DNA of 64,000 bases, taken from NCBI RefSeq assembly GCF_900605495.1, contig NZ_LR027603.1, forward strand, positions 1,055,997-1,119,996, in the 5' to 3' direction. The notes below the pieces were generated by a model that had not been told where the DNA came from, searched no databases, and saw only the letters and a program-made list of their open reading frames with translations. A program made the position numbers and the translations under genes. Shown piece after piece: positions 17,540 to 27,592 of the stretch. This DNA is from Bacilliculturomica massiliensis (GTDB lineage: Bacteria > Bacillota > Clostridia > Peptostreptococcales > Anaerovoracaceae). Position 1 is the first letter of the stretch, and every line of letters begins with the position of its first letter.

Positions 17540-17577
17540 AGCAGCTCCGGAGTCATGCTCCGGAGCTGCTTTCTGTT
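17540..17577. terminator. Bidirectional terminator between convergent operons
   Basis: A 13-bp perfect stem (AGCAGCTCCGGAG) with a 5-base loop is followed by TTTCTGTTT on the plus strand and by GTTTTTCTT on the minus strand. It serves both the sigma/anti-sigma unit and the leu operon. Confidence 0.85.
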
Positions 17578-17600
17578 TAAAAGATAATTTGATGGGATCG

Positions 17601-18671
17601 TTAAATATTTTCTACGATCAGATCGCCCATCTGGGAACAGGTGACCTGTTTCGTCCCTTCCGTGTAGATGTCGGCGGTGCGGTAGCCCTGATCCAGTACT
17701 TTGTTCACGGCGGCTTCCACAGCGTCGCTTTCCGCGTCCATATCGAAGGAGTACTTCATCATCATGGCTGCGGAGAGGATCGTGCCTACGGGGTTGGCCG
17801 CGCCGGTGCCGGCGATATCGGGCGCAGATCCGTGGATTGGTTCATACATGCCTCTGGTTCCTTCTCCCAGACTGGAGGAGGGGATCATGCCGATGGAACC
17901 GGTGATCATGCTGGCCTCGTCGGAGAGGATGTCGCCGAACATGTTTTCCGTTACTACTACGTCAAACTGGGAGGGACGTTTCACGATCTGCATGGCCGTG
18001 TTGTCCACCAGCATGTGGGAAAGCTCTACCTGGGGATATTCGGATGCGATCCGCTCCACGGTCTTTCTCCAGAGTCTGGAGGTATCCAGAACGTTGGCTT
18101 TGTCCACAGAGATCAATTTTTTGCCGCGCTTCATGGCGGTGTTGAAGGCCACCCGGGCGATACGCTCGATCTCGTGTTCGCTGTAGCTCATCTCATCGGT
18201 AGCTTTCAGCTCTCCGTCCACTTCTTTGGTCTCTCTCTTTCCGAAATAGACTCCGCCGATCAATTCGCGGACAACGAGAAAATCGATCCCTTCGTCCACG
18301 ATGCTCTGCTTCAGCGGAGATGCGGAGGCCAGCTGGGGAAAGAGCTTTGCGGGACGCAGATTTGCGTAAAGCCCCATTTCCTTGCGGATGGTGAGCAGCG
18401 CTTTTTCCGGACGGATGGCCGGATCCACATTGTCCCACTTGGGGCCGCCCACCGCGCCCAGCAGGACGCTGTCGCAGTTCAGACACTTCTCCAGACTCTC
18501 CGCCGGGAGGGAGGTGCCGTATTGGTCGATGGCGCAGCCGCCGGCTGCTGCCTCCTGATAGGTGAACGTATGGCCGAATTTTTCCGCCACCCGGTCCATT
18601 ACTCTCATGGCCTCTTTCACGATCTCAGGACCGATGCCGTCTCCTTTGATTACTGTTATGGTTTTTTTCAT
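17601..18671 (-). CDS. leuB: 3-isopropylmalate dehydrogenase
   Basis: The 356-residue enzyme oxidises and decarboxylates 3-isopropylmalate to 2-oxoisocaproate with NAD+, in the cytoplasm. Family marks are [14 protein letters not shown], the substrate loop [16 protein letters not shown], and the signature [25 protein letters not shown] followed by [21 protein letters not shown]. It is the last gene of leuA-leuC-leuD-leuB, 26 bp behind leuD, and ends at a shared terminator. Confidence 0.97.
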   Translation of the reverse strand: MKKTITVIKGDGIGPEIVKEAMRVMDRVAEKFGHTFTYQEAAAGGCAIDQYGTSLPAESLEKCLNCDSVLLGAVGGPKWDNVDPAIRPEKALLTIRKEMGLYANLRPAKLFPQLASASPLKQSIVDEGIDFLVVRELIGGVYFGKRETKEVDGELKATDEMSYSEHEIERIARVAFNTAMKRGKKLISVDKANVLDTSRLWRKTVERIASEYPQVELSHMLVDNTAMQIVKRPSQFDVVVTENMFGDILSDEASMITGSIGMIPSSSLGEGTRGMYEPIHGSAPDIAGTGAANPVGTILSAAMMMKYSFDMDAESDAVEAAVNKVLDQGYRTADIYTEGTKQVTCSQMGDLIVENI

Positions 18672-18697
18672 GTTTCTGCTCCTGTGCGATGATGGAT

Positions 18698-19180
18698 CTA
18701 CTTTTGGATAGAATTCAGCAGACCGCCCTTGGTGATGATGTCTTTGATGAAATCGGGGAAGGGCTGCGCCTGATAGGTCTTATTCTTTGTCTCGTTGGTA
18801 ATGACGCCCGTATCGAAATTGACGGAGACCTGATCGCCGTCGCTGATGTCGCTGCTGGCTTCTTCACACTCCAGAATGGCCAGTCCGATGTTGATGGCGT
18901 TGCGGTAGAAGATGCGGGCGAAGGTCTTCGCGATGACGCAGGAGATACCGGATTCCTTGATGGCGATCGGGGCGTGTTCTCTGGATGAACCGCAGCCGAA
19001 GTTAAAACCGGCCACCATGATATCTCCCTCTTTGACTTTATCTTTGAAGCCGGCGTCGATATCCTCCATGCAGTGGGAGGCCAGCTCCTTGTGGTCCGCC
19101 GTGTTCAGGTGGCGGGCGGGGATGATGACGTCTGTGTCTACATTGTCTCCGTATTTATGTGCAAAGCCCTGTGCGTTCAT
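18698..19180 (-). CDS. leuD: 3-isopropylmalate dehydratase, small subunit
   Basis: The 160-residue small subunit has the family's [18 protein letters not shown] opening and the [11 protein letters not shown] loop that shapes the substrate pocket of isopropylmalate isomerase. With LeuC it interconverts 2- and 3-isopropylmalate. Its ATG overlaps the leuC stop by one base (TAATG), a tight coupling that should keep the two subunits at equal amounts. The short form matches the archaeal/clostridial isomerase type. Confidence 0.96.
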   Translation of the reverse strand: MNAQGFAHKYGDNVDTDVIIPARHLNTADHKELASHCMEDIDAGFKDKVKEGDIMVAGFNFGCGSSREHAPIAIKESGISCVIAKTFARIFYRNAINIGLAILECEEASSDISDGDQVSVNFDTGVITNETKNKTYQAQPFPDFIKDIITKGGLLNSIQK

Positions 19181-20442
19181 TACAATACCTCCTTCGGACT
19201 GCTGATCTTTCCGGTGACGGCGGACGCCGCCGCCACGGCGGGACCGGCAAGATATACCTCGGACGCGGTGTGGCCCATGCGTCCCACAAAGTTGCGGTTG
19301 GTGGTCGCCACGCAGCGCTCTCCCTCGGCCAGAATTCCCATATAGCCGCCCAGACAGGGACCGCAGGTGGGAGTGGAGACGATACAGCCGGCGTCAATGA
19401 AAATATCCAGATAGCCCAGTCTCATGGACTCTTTGTACACGGCCTGAGTGGCGGGGATGATGATCGCTCTCACATCCCGGTGTACTTTTTTGCCTTTGAG
19501 GATCTCGGCTGCAGCTTTCATATCGGAAAGCCGGCCGTTGGTACAGGAACCGATCACCACCTGATCGATCTTCACATCGCCCACCTGATCGATGGTCCGG
19601 GTGTTTTCCGGCAGGTGGGGGAACGAGACGGTGGGGAGGATGGAGGACAGATCGATGTCGATGACCTGATCGTATTCCGCGTCCGCATCTGCCTCATATA
19701 CAACGTAGGGCCGGTCTACACGTCCTTTCATGTATTCTTCCGTCACCTCGTCCACGGGGAAAATACCGTTCTTTGCTCCGGCTTCGATGGCCATGTTGGC
19801 AATGCAGAGACGGTCGTCCATGGTGAGATTTTTCACTCCTTCGCCCCGGAATTCCATGGATCTATAGAGAGCTCCGTCCACGCCGATCTTGCCGATGATG
19901 TGCAGGATGACGTCCTTGCCGCTCACATATTCGGAGAGGGTTCCGGTCAGATTGAAGCAGATGGCGGAAGGAACTTTGAACCAGGCCTGACCCGTGGCCA
20001 TGCCGCAGGCCATATCGGTGCTGCCTACGCCGGTGGAGAAGGCGCCCAGAGCGCCGTAGGTGCAGGTATGGGAGTCGGCGCCGATGATCAGCTCGCCGGC
20101 GGCTACCAGTCCCTTTTCCGGGAGCAGGGCATGCTCGATGCCCATTTCTCCCACATCGTAATAGTTTTTGATGTCAAATTTTCTCGCGAAGGTGCGGCAC
20201 TGTTTGCATTGCTGCGCCGCCTTGATGTCCTTATTGGGGGCGAAGTGATCCATGACCATGGAGATCTTTTCGCGGTCGAAGACCTTTTCAAAGCCGGCCT
20301 TCTCGAACTCGTTGATAGCCACGGGGGAGGTGATGTCGTTGCCCAGCACCATATCCAAGTCGGCCCGGATCAGCTGGCCGGCGGTCACGCTTTCCAACCC
20401 GGCGTGAGCGGCCAGTATTTTTTGTGTCATTGTCATGCCCAT
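19180..20442 (-). CDS. leuC: 3-isopropylmalate dehydratase, large subunit
   Basis: The 420-residue aconitase-family subunit carries the [4Fe-4S] ligands in VIGSCTNGR and [11 protein letters not shown], plus [24 protein letters not shown]. The start MGMTMTQKI at 20442 follows AAAGGA; an upstream in-frame extension has no site and no family similarity. An ATG two codons later is an alternative. It forms the isopropylmalate isomerase with LeuD. A 155-bp gap containing a palindrome separates it from leuA. Confidence 0.96.
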   Translation of the reverse strand: MGMTMTQKILAAHAGLESVTAGQLIRADLDMVLGNDITSPVAINEFEKAGFEKVFDREKISMVMDHFAPNKDIKAAQQCKQCRTFARKFDIKNYYDVGEMGIEHALLPEKGLVAAGELIIGADSHTCTYGALGAFSTGVGSTDMACGMATGQAWFKVPSAICFNLTGTLSEYVSGKDVILHIIGKIGVDGALYRSMEFRGEGVKNLTMDDRLCIANMAIEAGAKNGIFPVDEVTEEYMKGRVDRPYVVYEADADAEYDQVIDIDLSSILPTVSFPHLPENTRTIDQVGDVKIDQVVIGSCTNGRLSDMKAAAEILKGKKVHRDVRAIIIPATQAVYKESMRLGYLDIFIDAGCIVSTPTCGPCLGGYMGILAEGERCVATTNRNFVGRMGHTASEVYLAGPAVAAASAVTGKISSPKEVL

Positions 20443-20570
20443 AGTGATCGTATCCTTTCTCACTTTTCTCTCTGCGCCGCATCCCGGATACTGATCGGTC
20501 CGCAGCGAAACTTCCTTATTTATATAACGTGGTATCATCCGCGCATGGCGTCCGCCGCGCACAGAATCTG

Positions 20571-20602
20571 TATAATAACCGCGATGCTCTGCGGTTATTA
20601 TA
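20571..20602. repeat. 12-bp perfect inverted repeat at the end of leuA
   Basis: TATAATAACCGC and its complement enclose an 8-base loop. The leuA stop codon lies inside the right arm. No T-run follows on the minus strand, so it is more likely to affect RNA stability or processing than to be a full terminator. Confidence 0.55.
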
Positions 20603-22283
20603 TCATAGCCTGCTTCGCTTTCAAAGCGCGGTTCACTGCGCTGACGAAGGCGTTGACAGAGGCGGAGATGATGTCCGGATGGATCCCCGTGCCCCAGGTC
20701 ACGTGACCGTTGTGGTCCTTGATCGCTACGTAGGCGCAGGCTCTGGATGAGGAGCCGTTTTCCAGCGCGTGCTCCGTGTAGGCCGCCACGTCGAAATCCA
20801 CGCCCAGCTGTTCGTATTTCTTCAGGGCGTTGCTGACGGCGTCCAGACGGCCGTTTCCGTTGGCTGTAAACTCGTAGCTTTCCTTGCCGATGCTCACGTT
20901 GATGGTTGCGATGATACCGTCGATCTGCTGGAATTTCACCTTCGTTATGTCGATGGGCTCAAAGAAATTGACGTATTCGGAGGTAAAGACCTTGCAGATC
21001 TCATCCGGCGACAGCTCCTGATGGAGGTTGTCGGAAATATCTTTTATGTAATATCCGAATTCTTCCTTCATGGCGGGAGGCAGGATGTATCCGTAGTTTT
21101 GTTCCAGAATGTAGCCGATGCCGCCCTTGCCGGACTGGCTGTTGATGCGGATCACGTCCGTCTCGTATTCCCGGCCCACATCCTTGGGGTCGATGGGCAG
21201 ATAGGGAACGGTCCAGGTGTTCAGATCGTTTTCTTCCCTGTACTTCATGCCCTTGGCGATAGCGTCCTGATGAGATCCGGAGAAGGCGGCGAATACCAGC
21301 TTGCCGCCGTAGGGCTGACGCTCGGGAACCCGCATCCTCGTGTTTTTCTCGTAGATCTCCACCACAGAAGGCATGTCGGAGAAGTCCAGCCCGGGATCCA
21401 CGCCCTGACAGTACATGTTCATGGCCAGCGTTACGATATCCACGTTTCCTGTGCGTTCACCGTTTCCGAAGAGGGTGCCTTCCACGCGGTCCGCTCCGGC
21501 CAGCATGCCCATCTCCGCGTCGGCCACGCCGGTTCCCCGGTCGTTGTGGGGATGGATGGAGACGATGACGTTTTCCCTGTCGTGAAGGTTGTCGCTCATG
21601 TACTCGATCTGATTGGCGTAGACGTGGGGCATGGACATGGAGACTGTGGCCGGCAGATTGATGATGACCTTTTTCTCCGGCGTGGGTTTCCATATGTCGA
21701 TGACTTCGTTGCAGATATCCAGAGCGAATTCCATCTCCGTGCCGGTAAAGCTTTCCGGAGAGTATTCAAACCGGAAATCCGTCTCCGGATATTTGGCGGC
21801 GTATTCGTTGAACAGCTCCGCTCCGGCCTTGGCGATGGCGATGATCTCTTCCTTGGGCTTGCGGAAGACCTGCTCGCGCTGGGCCACGGAGGTGGAGTTA
21901 TACAGATGTACGATCGCTTTTTTTATGCCTGCCAGAGACTCGAAGGTCTTCCGGATGATGTGCTCCCTGGATTGGGTCAGCACCTGGATCGTCACGTCAT
22001 CGGGGATCATATTCTGTTCGATGAGCGTTCTCAGGAGCTCGTATTCTGTCTCTGATGCGGCGGGGAAACCAACTTCGATCTCCTTAAAACCGATCTTTAT
22101 GAGAAACTGAAAGAATTCCAGTTTCTCTTCCAGGCTCATGGGCACCACCAGCGCCTGATTGCCGTCGCGGAGGTCTACGCTGCACCAGACGGGCGGCTTC
22201 TCGATGTGATTTTTTTTGGTCCACGCCATGCGGCAGGAGGGGGGCATAAAATAGCCGATCTTGTACTTGCTGCTGTTTTTCAT
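20598..22283 (-). CDS. leuA: 2-isopropylmalate synthase
   Basis: The 561-residue enzyme condenses acetyl-CoA with 2-oxoisovalerate, the first committed step to leucine. It is the long (yeast-like, type 2) form: [20 protein letters not shown] at the N-terminus, catalytic-barrel motifs [39 protein letters not shown], and a C-terminal leucine-binding regulatory domain after about residue 420. The first gene of the leu operon, it lies behind a T-box leader, so expression should rise when tRNA-Leu is uncharged, while the protein itself is probably feedback-inhibited by leucine. Confidence 0.97.
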   Translation of the reverse strand: MKNSSKYKIGYFMPPSCRMAWTKKNHIEKPPVWCSVDLRDGNQALVVPMSLEEKLEFFQFLIKIGFKEIEVGFPAASETEYELLRTLIEQNMIPDDVTIQVLTQSREHIIRKTFESLAGIKKAIVHLYNSTSVAQREQVFRKPKEEIIAIAKAGAELFNEYAAKYPETDFRFEYSPESFTGTEMEFALDICNEVIDIWKPTPEKKVIINLPATVSMSMPHVYANQIEYMSDNLHDRENVIVSIHPHNDRGTGVADAEMGMLAGADRVEGTLFGNGERTGNVDIVTLAMNMYCQGVDPGLDFSDMPSVVEIYEKNTRMRVPERQPYGGKLVFAAFSGSHQDAIAKGMKYREENDLNTWTVPYLPIDPKDVGREYETDVIRINSQSGKGGIGYILEQNYGYILPPAMKEEFGYYIKDISDNLHQELSPDEICKVFTSEYVNFFEPIDITKVKFQQIDGIIATINVSIGKESYEFTANGNGRLDAVSNALKKYEQLGVDFDVAAYTEHALENGSSSRACAYVAIKDHNGHVTWGTGIHPDIISASVNAFVSAVNRALKAKQAMI

Positions 22284-22642
22284 GTTCTCGTTTCCCTTTC
22301 TCTCGATTGATTTCCTTACAGTAAAAAAGCCAACGGCTCAACGCACGTTTCCGTGCGAGAGACGAAGGCTGTCAATTGGCTTCCGTGGTACCACTCTCAT
22401 TGGTTTAATAAAACCCGCTTTGACGTATCGGCGGAGATCCCGCGAATACTTCTCGTTGATAACGGTGAGAAACCCGGTCGCACCTAAGACGGCGGTCTTT
22501 GACCTGATCCGCTGTCTTTCAGCTGACTGCTCAGGGGTGAGTCGATATGTTCCGCGTACTGCCTTACACCGGCCGGCAGCTCTCTGTGACGCAGGAAGAT
22601 CATATCTTGATCCCCGTCTTGGCATTTGATACTATAAACTTG
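22284..22642 (-). promoter_or_regulatory. Leucine T-box leader (specifier CUC)
   Basis: The conserved T-box reads GAGAGTGGTACCACGG at 22383-22398 (minus strand). Stem I has a base helix GGGG/CCCC, a helix GATATG/CATATC and, between them on the 3' side, the specifier loop GACTCA, so the specifier codon is CTC (22539-22541), leucine. Uncharged tRNA-Leu(GAG), encoded at 13731, can pair with it and through its 3' end with the T-box bulge, favouring the antiterminator. The leader is about 359 bases long and controls leuACDB. Confidence 0.92.
22323..22382 (-). terminator. T-box-controlled terminator before leuA
   Basis: On the minus strand AAGCCAA pairs with TTGGCTT just before a TTTTTT run, with an inner hairpin CGCACG/CGTGCG. 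The left arm overlaps bases next to the T-box sequence, so terminator and antiterminator exclude each other. Confidence 0.8.
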
Positions 22643-22648
22643 TTATTT

Positions 22649-22677
22649 ATCTTACTCGAAACCCTAAGGTGTGTCAA
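22649..22677 (-). promoter_or_regulatory. Promoter of the leu operon
   Basis: On the minus strand a consensus TTGACA lies 17 bp from TAAGAT, placing the transcript start near 22642. Confidence 0.8.
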
Positions 22678-22749
22678 CCGTTTTTTTATCAAATTTGTTT
22701 ATATTAACGAAAAAACATAGAATTTATTGTGGAAAATCAAAAAAACACG

Positions 22750-22779
22750 TTGACAGCATAAAAGGTAAAGGATTACTAT
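22750..22779 (+). promoter_or_regulatory. Promoter of ilvE
   Basis: TTGACA and TACTAT are 18 bp apart. The predicted start near 22786 makes the ATG at 22787 unlikely as the translation start and supports 22823. No T-box precedes ilvE. Confidence 0.6.
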
Positions 22780-22822
22780 CTAACTGATGAATTCTTTCAA
22801 GAGAGAAAAGGATGTGAATAAA

Positions 22823-23893
22823 ATGCAAGAGATCAGAGTGGAACTGACTAAAAATCCAAAGGCAAAACCGCAGGATGAGAACAATCTGACGTTCGGAACG
22901 ACGTTCTCCGATCACATGTTTGTTATGGACTATAAAGAAGGCAGGGGCTGGTACGATCCGCGCATTGTGCCGTATGCTCCCGTGGCGCTGGATCCCGCGG
23001 CCGTGTGCCTGCATTACGGTCAGACTACCTTTGAGGGTATGAAGGCCTACCGCGCGGCGGACGGCGCCATCAACCTGTTCCGACCCGACGAAAACTACAA
23101 GAGACTGAACGTATCCGATGATCGTCTCTGTATTCCGGAGCTGGATGTGGATTTCTGCATCGAAGCGACGAAAAAGCTGGTGGAGATCGACAGGGATTGG
23201 GTGCCCAGCGCTCCCAATACGTCCCTCTATATCCGGCCGTTCGTCTTCGCGACCAATCCCGATCTGGCGACCAACGCGGGAACGGAGTATACATTTATGA
23301 TCATAACGGGACCTACCGGGCCGTACTATCCGGAAGGCCTGAACCCGGTGAAGATCTACGTGGAGAGCAAATACGTGAGAGCGGTCAAGGGCGGAACCGG
23401 GATGGCAAAGACGGGAGGAAACTACGCCGCTTCTATGAAATCCGGTCAGGAGGCCCACGATCAGGGCTACAGCCAGGTGCTGTGGCTGGACGGCGTGGAG
23501 AATAAGTATATTGAGGAAGTCGGCGCTATGAACATCATGTTTGTCATCGGCGACGAGGTGGTGACGCCTGAGCTGTCCGGCAGTATTCTTTCCGGCATTA
23601 CGCGGAAGAGTATTCTGGAGCTTCTGAAGGCGGAGGGCAGAAAGGTCAGCGAGCGCAGGATCAGCATCGAAGAACTGGAGGAAGCCTACGACAAGGGGCT
23701 TCTGAGGGAAGCCTTCGGAACGGGAACGGCTGCCGTCATCAGTCCCGTAGGCGTTCTCAAATACAAGGATAAGGTAATGACCATCAACGACGGCCGGATC
23801 GGTGAGATCAGTCAGCATCTCTACGATTCACTGACGGATATTCAGTGGGGCAGAGCACAGGGCCCGGATGGCTGGATCGTCAAAGTCTGTTAG
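22823..23893 (+). CDS. ilvE: Branched-chain amino acid aminotransferase
   Basis: The 356-residue fold-type IV PLP enzyme transfers amino groups between glutamate and the keto acids of leucine, isoleucine and valine. Marks are LHYGQTTFEGMKAYR, the lysine-bearing segment MAKTGGNYAAS, WLDGVENKYIEEVGAMNIMFV and the C-terminal FGTGTAAVISPVG. The start MQEIRVEL is chosen from its AGGA site 10 bp upstream and from the promoter position; an ATG 12 codons earlier would fall at the transcript start. It is divergent from the leu operon, completing leucine synthesis or starting its degradation. Confidence 0.95.
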   Translation: MQEIRVELTKNPKAKPQDENNLTFGTTFSDHMFVMDYKEGRGWYDPRIVPYAPVALDPAAVCLHYGQTTFEGMKAYRAADGAINLFRPDENYKRLNVSDDRLCIPELDVDFCIEATKKLVEIDRDWVPSAPNTSLYIRPFVFATNPDLATNAGTEYTFMIITGPTGPYYPEGLNPVKIYVESKYVRAVKGGTGMAKTGGNYAASMKSGQEAHDQGYSQVLWLDGVENKYIEEVGAMNIMFVIGDEVVTPELSGSILSGITRKSILELLKAEGRKVSERRISIEELEEAYDKGLLREAFGTGTAAVISPVGVLKYKDKVMTINDGRIGEISQHLYDSLTDIQWGRAQGPDGWIVKVC

Positions 23894-23920
23894 ACACCGG
23901 CCACGTGACGGGGAGAGAGA

Positions 23921-23946
23921 AAAGCGGCGATGCGCCGCTTTTTTCG
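23921..23946 (+). terminator. Terminator of ilvE
   Basis: AAAGCGGCG pairs with CGCCGCTTT over a 3-base loop, and a T-run follows. Confidence 0.88.
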
Positions 23947-23983
23947 TTTTTGCAGGGTCTGCCAAATGAGTACACCTATGTGG

Positions 23984-24012
23984 TTGCTTTTCAGATCGTT
24001 TGGTTATAAAAT
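23984..24012 (+). promoter_or_regulatory. Promoter of the histidine kinase gene
   Basis: TTGCTT and TAAAAT are 17 bp apart, 56 bp before the GTG start. Confidence 0.45.
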
Positions 24013-24067
24013 CATTGTGTATGCGTTTTGAAAAGCAAGTGACTGAATCGTCGTTGAAAGGGGTGTC

Positions 24068-26038
24068 GTGCTGAAGACTTTTGCAAAATTTATATTTGCA
24101 GTGCTGTTAGTCGTTGTCAGCATCGGCCTGATCGTGGAGATGAAATACAGCATTCTTTTGACGGAATATCTGGCATATTCGGTACCCCTGACAAGAGAAG
24201 AAAAACAGTATCTGAAGGAAAAAGAAGTTTTAATATACGGCGTCGACGGGGAAGCTGCGCCTTTTTCTTTTGTAAACGAGGAGACCGGTCAGTGCGAAGG
24301 ACTGATCGTGGATTATATATCCGCGCTTTCCCTTGAGCTTGGCACGGAGATACAGTGCAGGACCGTTTCGCAGTCGGGAATATTGGATGATCTGGCGGAG
24401 AGAGAGATCGACCTGACAGACCTTTTTGAAGATTCGGGAGGAGCGCACAAATACGTTTCGACACAGACTCTCTATAAGCTGGAGGGCGTTCTTGTGACGA
24501 AGTACGCAGACGGAATCACGAAATACAGAGATCTGCAGGATAAGACCCTGGCCCTCGTGGAAGGGGATTTTTTAGAAGATCAGATCTTGAAGATATTTCC
24601 GAAAGGCCAGTCTGTAGGTATCCGATATGTAGAAAGTGTGGAAGAAGGACTGGAACTTTTAATGGACGGCCGGGTGGACGCTCTGGCGGCCAATGAAATG
24701 GTCATCGATTATTACGCTAAAGAAATGCAGATCGAAAATGATCTGAAGCAGGTCGAAGGCAAGATATACAAAGAGAACGTCACGCTGGCAGTGAACATCT
24801 ACGATACAAGACTGTACAATATATTGAACAAAGCAGTGCTGAGACTGAAAAAAAAGAGTATCTTTGGCGAAGCGCAGGAAAAATGGCTCGGCACGTCGGC
24901 GCCGATGGTAACCGGCTCCACCAGTGTGAAATGGGCGCAGTGGATCATCCTGTTTTGCGTCGGCACAGTGGTGATCCTCATGGTCTGGGAGAGCGTGCTG
25001 AACCGGCGAATAGACCAGAAGACCAGAGAGATAAAAATCGAAAAAAACAATCTGCAGACGATCATTGACAACATCAGCGCGCTGGTGGCGGTGATCAACG
25101 GCAGCGATGAGATCACGCAGTGCAATGATTACGGTAAAGTTCTTCTAAACGATACGCAGGGATCTTTTATCGGGTGCGGTATCGGCACGGTTGCGATGTT
25201 GAAGGACTTGTACGATATGTACCGGAAGGATCCGGACGAACCGTATTATTGTTATGAGGGACGATATTACAGTATCTCCGTCAGCGCGCTGAGTTCCGTC
25301 AAAGCAAACAGACTCCTCATGATGGAAGACTGCACGGAAAAGACCATAGCGGAAAGAAAGCTCCGGCAGGAGAGCAAGATGATCGCCGTAGGACAGCTGT
25401 CTGCGGGGCTGGCCCATGAGATACGCAATCCGTTAGGGCTGATCAAAAATTATTCTTATATCCTCAGGGATTATGCCACCGACGACATGGCGGGACATTC
25501 TCTGGATGTGATCAAGGACTCCGCAAATCGAATCGACAGTCTGATCGAAAATCTTTTGAGCTTCTCCCGGCTGAGCAACGTCACGCCGGTGGTTTTAAGC
25601 GTAGAAAAGCTGCTTCGGAATATCATCGAACTGGAGAAGAAAAAACTGGAAAAACAGCAGGTCGCCATCTCGCTGGCCTGTCCGAAAAACCTGATCCTTT
25701 CTCTGAGGGAAGAGACGATCAAGATCGTCTCGTTCAATCTGATCGATAATGCCATTGAGGCATTCAGAGAAGCAGACCGGTTCGATGGAAAACTGAACTT
25801 CAGCGCAAAGCTGGAAGAAGGCATGCTTCGGCTGGATGTGGAGGATAATGGTCCGGGAATACCAGAAGAACTGATAGAAAATATATTCAACCCGTTCTTT
25901 ACCACCAAGGATACGGGTACGGGCCTGGGGCTCTATATCGTAAATTCTGAGCTGGAAAAGGTAAACGGACAGATCTCTGTGAAGAGCAGTCTGGGAATCG
26001 GCAGCGTATTTACAGTCAAAATTCCGGTTAAAGCATAG
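24068..26038 (+). CDS. Histidine kinase with amino-acid-binding-type sensor domain
   Basis: The 656-residue kinase starts at a GTG with AAAGGGG upstream. A membrane anchor (about 8-25) is followed by an outer domain of about 245 residues resembling family 3 solute-binding proteins (LIYGVDGEAAPFSFVNEETGQCEGLIVDY; VEEGLELLMDGRVDALAANE). A second membrane segment lies at 291-308, then a PAS-like region, the phosphorylated His450 in LSAGLAHEIRNPLG, and an ATPase domain with NLIDNAIEAF, DNGPGIP and TGTGLGLYIV. The whole is NtrB-like. Family 3 domains usually bind amino acids or related small polar molecules, so it probably senses one outside the cell. The partner regulator follows 11 bp later. Confidence 0.93.
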   Translation: MLKTFAKFIFAVLLVVVSIGLIVEMKYSILLTEYLAYSVPLTREEKQYLKEKEVLIYGVDGEAAPFSFVNEETGQCEGLIVDYISALSLELGTEIQCRTVSQSGILDDLAEREIDLTDLFEDSGGAHKYVSTQTLYKLEGVLVTKYADGITKYRDLQDKTLALVEGDFLEDQILKIFPKGQSVGIRYVESVEEGLELLMDGRVDALAANEMVIDYYAKEMQIENDLKQVEGKIYKENVTLAVNIYDTRLYNILNKAVLRLKKKSIFGEAQEKWLGTSAPMVTGSTSVKWAQWIILFCVGTVVILMVWESVLNRRIDQKTREIKIEKNNLQTIIDNISALVAVINGSDEITQCNDYGKVLLNDTQGSFIGCGIGTVAMLKDLYDMYRKDPDEPYYCYEGRYYSISVSALSSVKANRLLMMEDCTEKTIAERKLRQESKMIAVGQLSAGLAHEIRNPLGLIKNYSYILRDYATDDMAGHSLDVIKDSANRIDSLIENLLSFSRLSNVTPVVLSVEKLLRNIIELEKKKLEKQQVAISLACPKNLILSLREETIKIVSFNLIDNAIEAFREADRFDGKLNFSAKLEEGMLRLDVEDNGPGIPEELIENIFNPFFTTKDTGTGLGLYIVNSELEKVNGQISVKSSLGIGSVFTVKIPVKA

Positions 26039-26049
26039 GAGACAAGGGG

Positions 26050-27420
26050 ATGGATAAGAAAAATTACCGAATATTGATCGTTGACGATGAGATCGAGTAT
26101 CAGAGGGTATTCGCCTATCTGCTGCAGAAAAACGGATACAGTGTGCTGACCTGTTCCGGCGGAAAAGAAGCGTTGGAATTGCTTTTGAAGAATGAGATCG
26201 ATCTGATCATGACTGATCTGAAGATGCCGGATATGGACGGAATTGAACTGATCAGACAGGTGAAGGCCGCATATGAGGAAATTGATATTATGGTGATCAC
26301 CGCCTTCGGCAGCATAGAAAGCGCGGTGGATGCCATGAAGTACGGAGCCACAGGCTACTCGATCAAAAACAGTGAACCGGAGGCTCTGCTCCTGGATATT
26401 GACAGAATGGCGAAGATCAGAATTCTGGAAAGAGAAAACAGAATTTTACAGCAGCAGACGAATCCTGACGGCGATCAGTTTTTGCAGAGTGAGAATCCAG
26501 AATTCAGAGAACTGCTTGAGACGTGTAAACAGGTGGCCGCTTCCGACATCAATATCCTGATCCTGGGAGAGTCCGGGGCGGGCAAGGAAGTCATTGCAAG
26601 ATATATCCACAAACTGAGCGCGAGAAGCGAAAAACACTTTATTCCCGTGAACTGTCAAGTCTTCGCGGAAGGGACGCTGGAATCCGAGCTCTTCGGCCAT
26701 GAAAAGGGCGCGTTTACCGGAGCCACGGAAAAGAGGATCGGCCGGTTCGAAGCGGCCAATCAGGGCACGTTGTTTTTAGATGAGATCGGAGATATTCCTC
26801 TGAGCCTTCAGGGCAAGCTTCTGCGGGTGCTGGAGGGCAAGGAAATTGAACGGGTAGGCAGCAATAAGCCCATTGAACTGGATATCCGCCTGATATCGGC
26901 CACCAATAAGGATCTGGCCAGGGCGATCGGACAGGGAGTCTTCCGGGAAGATCTGCTGTACCGTATCAACACTTTGACCATTACAGTACCCCCGCTGCGT
27001 GAACGGAAAGAAGATCTGCCCATGTTTGTGGAATATTTTGTGCGGAGGATCGGAAAAGAACAGAAGAAAAAAATTCGTCAGATAGATCCCGGTACGCTGG
27101 AATTTCTATACAATTATGACTATCCCGGAAATGTGAGAGAACTGAAGAATCTTCTGGAGCGCATGGTAGTGCTCAGCGAGGACGGCGTCCTGCGAAGCAG
27201 GGGATTCGCTCTTCCTAAGCTGGAACAGCCGGCGTGCAGAGAAGAAAAGCCCTGCGGCACGGTCCTGCCCCTGCGTAAAGCCCGCGGCATTTTTGAAAAG
27301 GAACACATTGAAAGAGCGCTGGAAATAACCGAAGGCAATGTGGCCGCGGCTGCAGTCTTGCTGGAGATCACAAAGCGGCAGCTCTGGAACAAGATCGCTG
27401 AATACAACATTCAGCGTTAA
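26050..27420 (+). CDS. NtrC-family sigma-54 response regulator
   Basis: The 456-residue regulator has a receiver domain with the acidic pocket (VDDE) and phosphoacceptor D56 (IMTDLKMPD), an AAA+ domain from about 145 to 375 with Walker A GESGAGKE, the sigma-54 contact loop GAFTGA and Walker [12 protein letters not shown], and a Fis-type helix-turn-helix at the end ([20 protein letters not shown]). Phosphorylation by the kinase upstream should let it assemble at enhancer sites and drive sigma-54 polymerase. A near-perfect sigma-54 promoter and palindromic sites lie just downstream, before the NhaC transporter genes, its likely target. Confidence 0.95.
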   Translation: MDKKNYRILIVDDEIEYQRVFAYLLQKNGYSVLTCSGGKEALELLLKNEIDLIMTDLKMPDMDGIELIRQVKAAYEEIDIMVITAFGSIESAVDAMKYGATGYSIKNSEPEALLLDIDRMAKIRILERENRILQQQTNPDGDQFLQSENPEFRELLETCKQVAASDINILILGESGAGKEVIARYIHKLSARSEKHFIPVNCQVFAEGTLESELFGHEKGAFTGATEKRIGRFEAANQGTLFLDEIGDIPLSLQGKLLRVLEGKEIERVGSNKPIELDIRLISATNKDLARAIGQGVFREDLLYRINTLTITVPPLRERKEDLPMFVEYFVRRIGKEQKKKIRQIDPGTLEFLYNYDYPGNVRELKNLLERMVVLSEDGVLRSRGFALPKLEQPACREEKPCGTVLPLRKARGIFEKEHIERALEITEGNVAAAAVLLEITKRQLWNKIAEYNIQR

Positions 27421-27427
27421 AAGCGAG

Positions 27428-27488
27428 AGTGAAAAAAATTTCACTGCTGGCGGTGAAAAATAATTCATCCGGCGAAATATTTTTCGCC
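27428..27488. promoter_or_regulatory. Three palindromes, candidate enhancer for the NtrC-like regulator
   Basis: Three 18-bp sites share the plan 7-4-7: AGTGAAA-N4-TTTCACT (27428-27445), GGTGAAA-N4-ATTCATC (27452-27469, imperfect) and GGCGAAA-N4-TTTCGCC (27471-27488). A consensus is RGYGAAA-N4-TTTCRCY. They lie 53-113 bp before the -24 element at 27541, the usual range for sigma-54 activators. The third also forms a terminator. Confidence 0.6.
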
Positions 27489-27495
27489 GTTTTTT
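27471..27495 (+). terminator. Terminator of the two-component operon
   Basis: GGCGAAA pairs with TTTCGCC over 4 bases, followed by GTTTTTT. It would isolate the regulator transcript from the sigma-54 transcript that starts downstream. Confidence 0.7.
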
Positions 27496-27540
27496 ATGTC
27501 ATTTTCATGGATAGGGGAGACATATGCGCCGTATTTTCGG

Positions 27541-27556
27541 TGGCACGATTTTTGCT
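27541..27556 (+). promoter_or_regulatory. Sigma-54 promoter of the NhaC genes
   Basis: TGGCACG-N4-TTGCT matches the -24/-12 consensus in every position, with GG and GC 12 bp apart. The first gene starts 37 bp later. Confidence 0.93.
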
Positions 27557-27592
27557 GTTAATGGTCAGTGACGTTTAAGAAAGGAGAGAAGG

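Noticed and set aside
17589-22055. Several long plus-strand frames across the leu genes
   Set aside because: leuB, leuD, leuC and leuA on the minus strand explain this DNA with complete active-site motifs.
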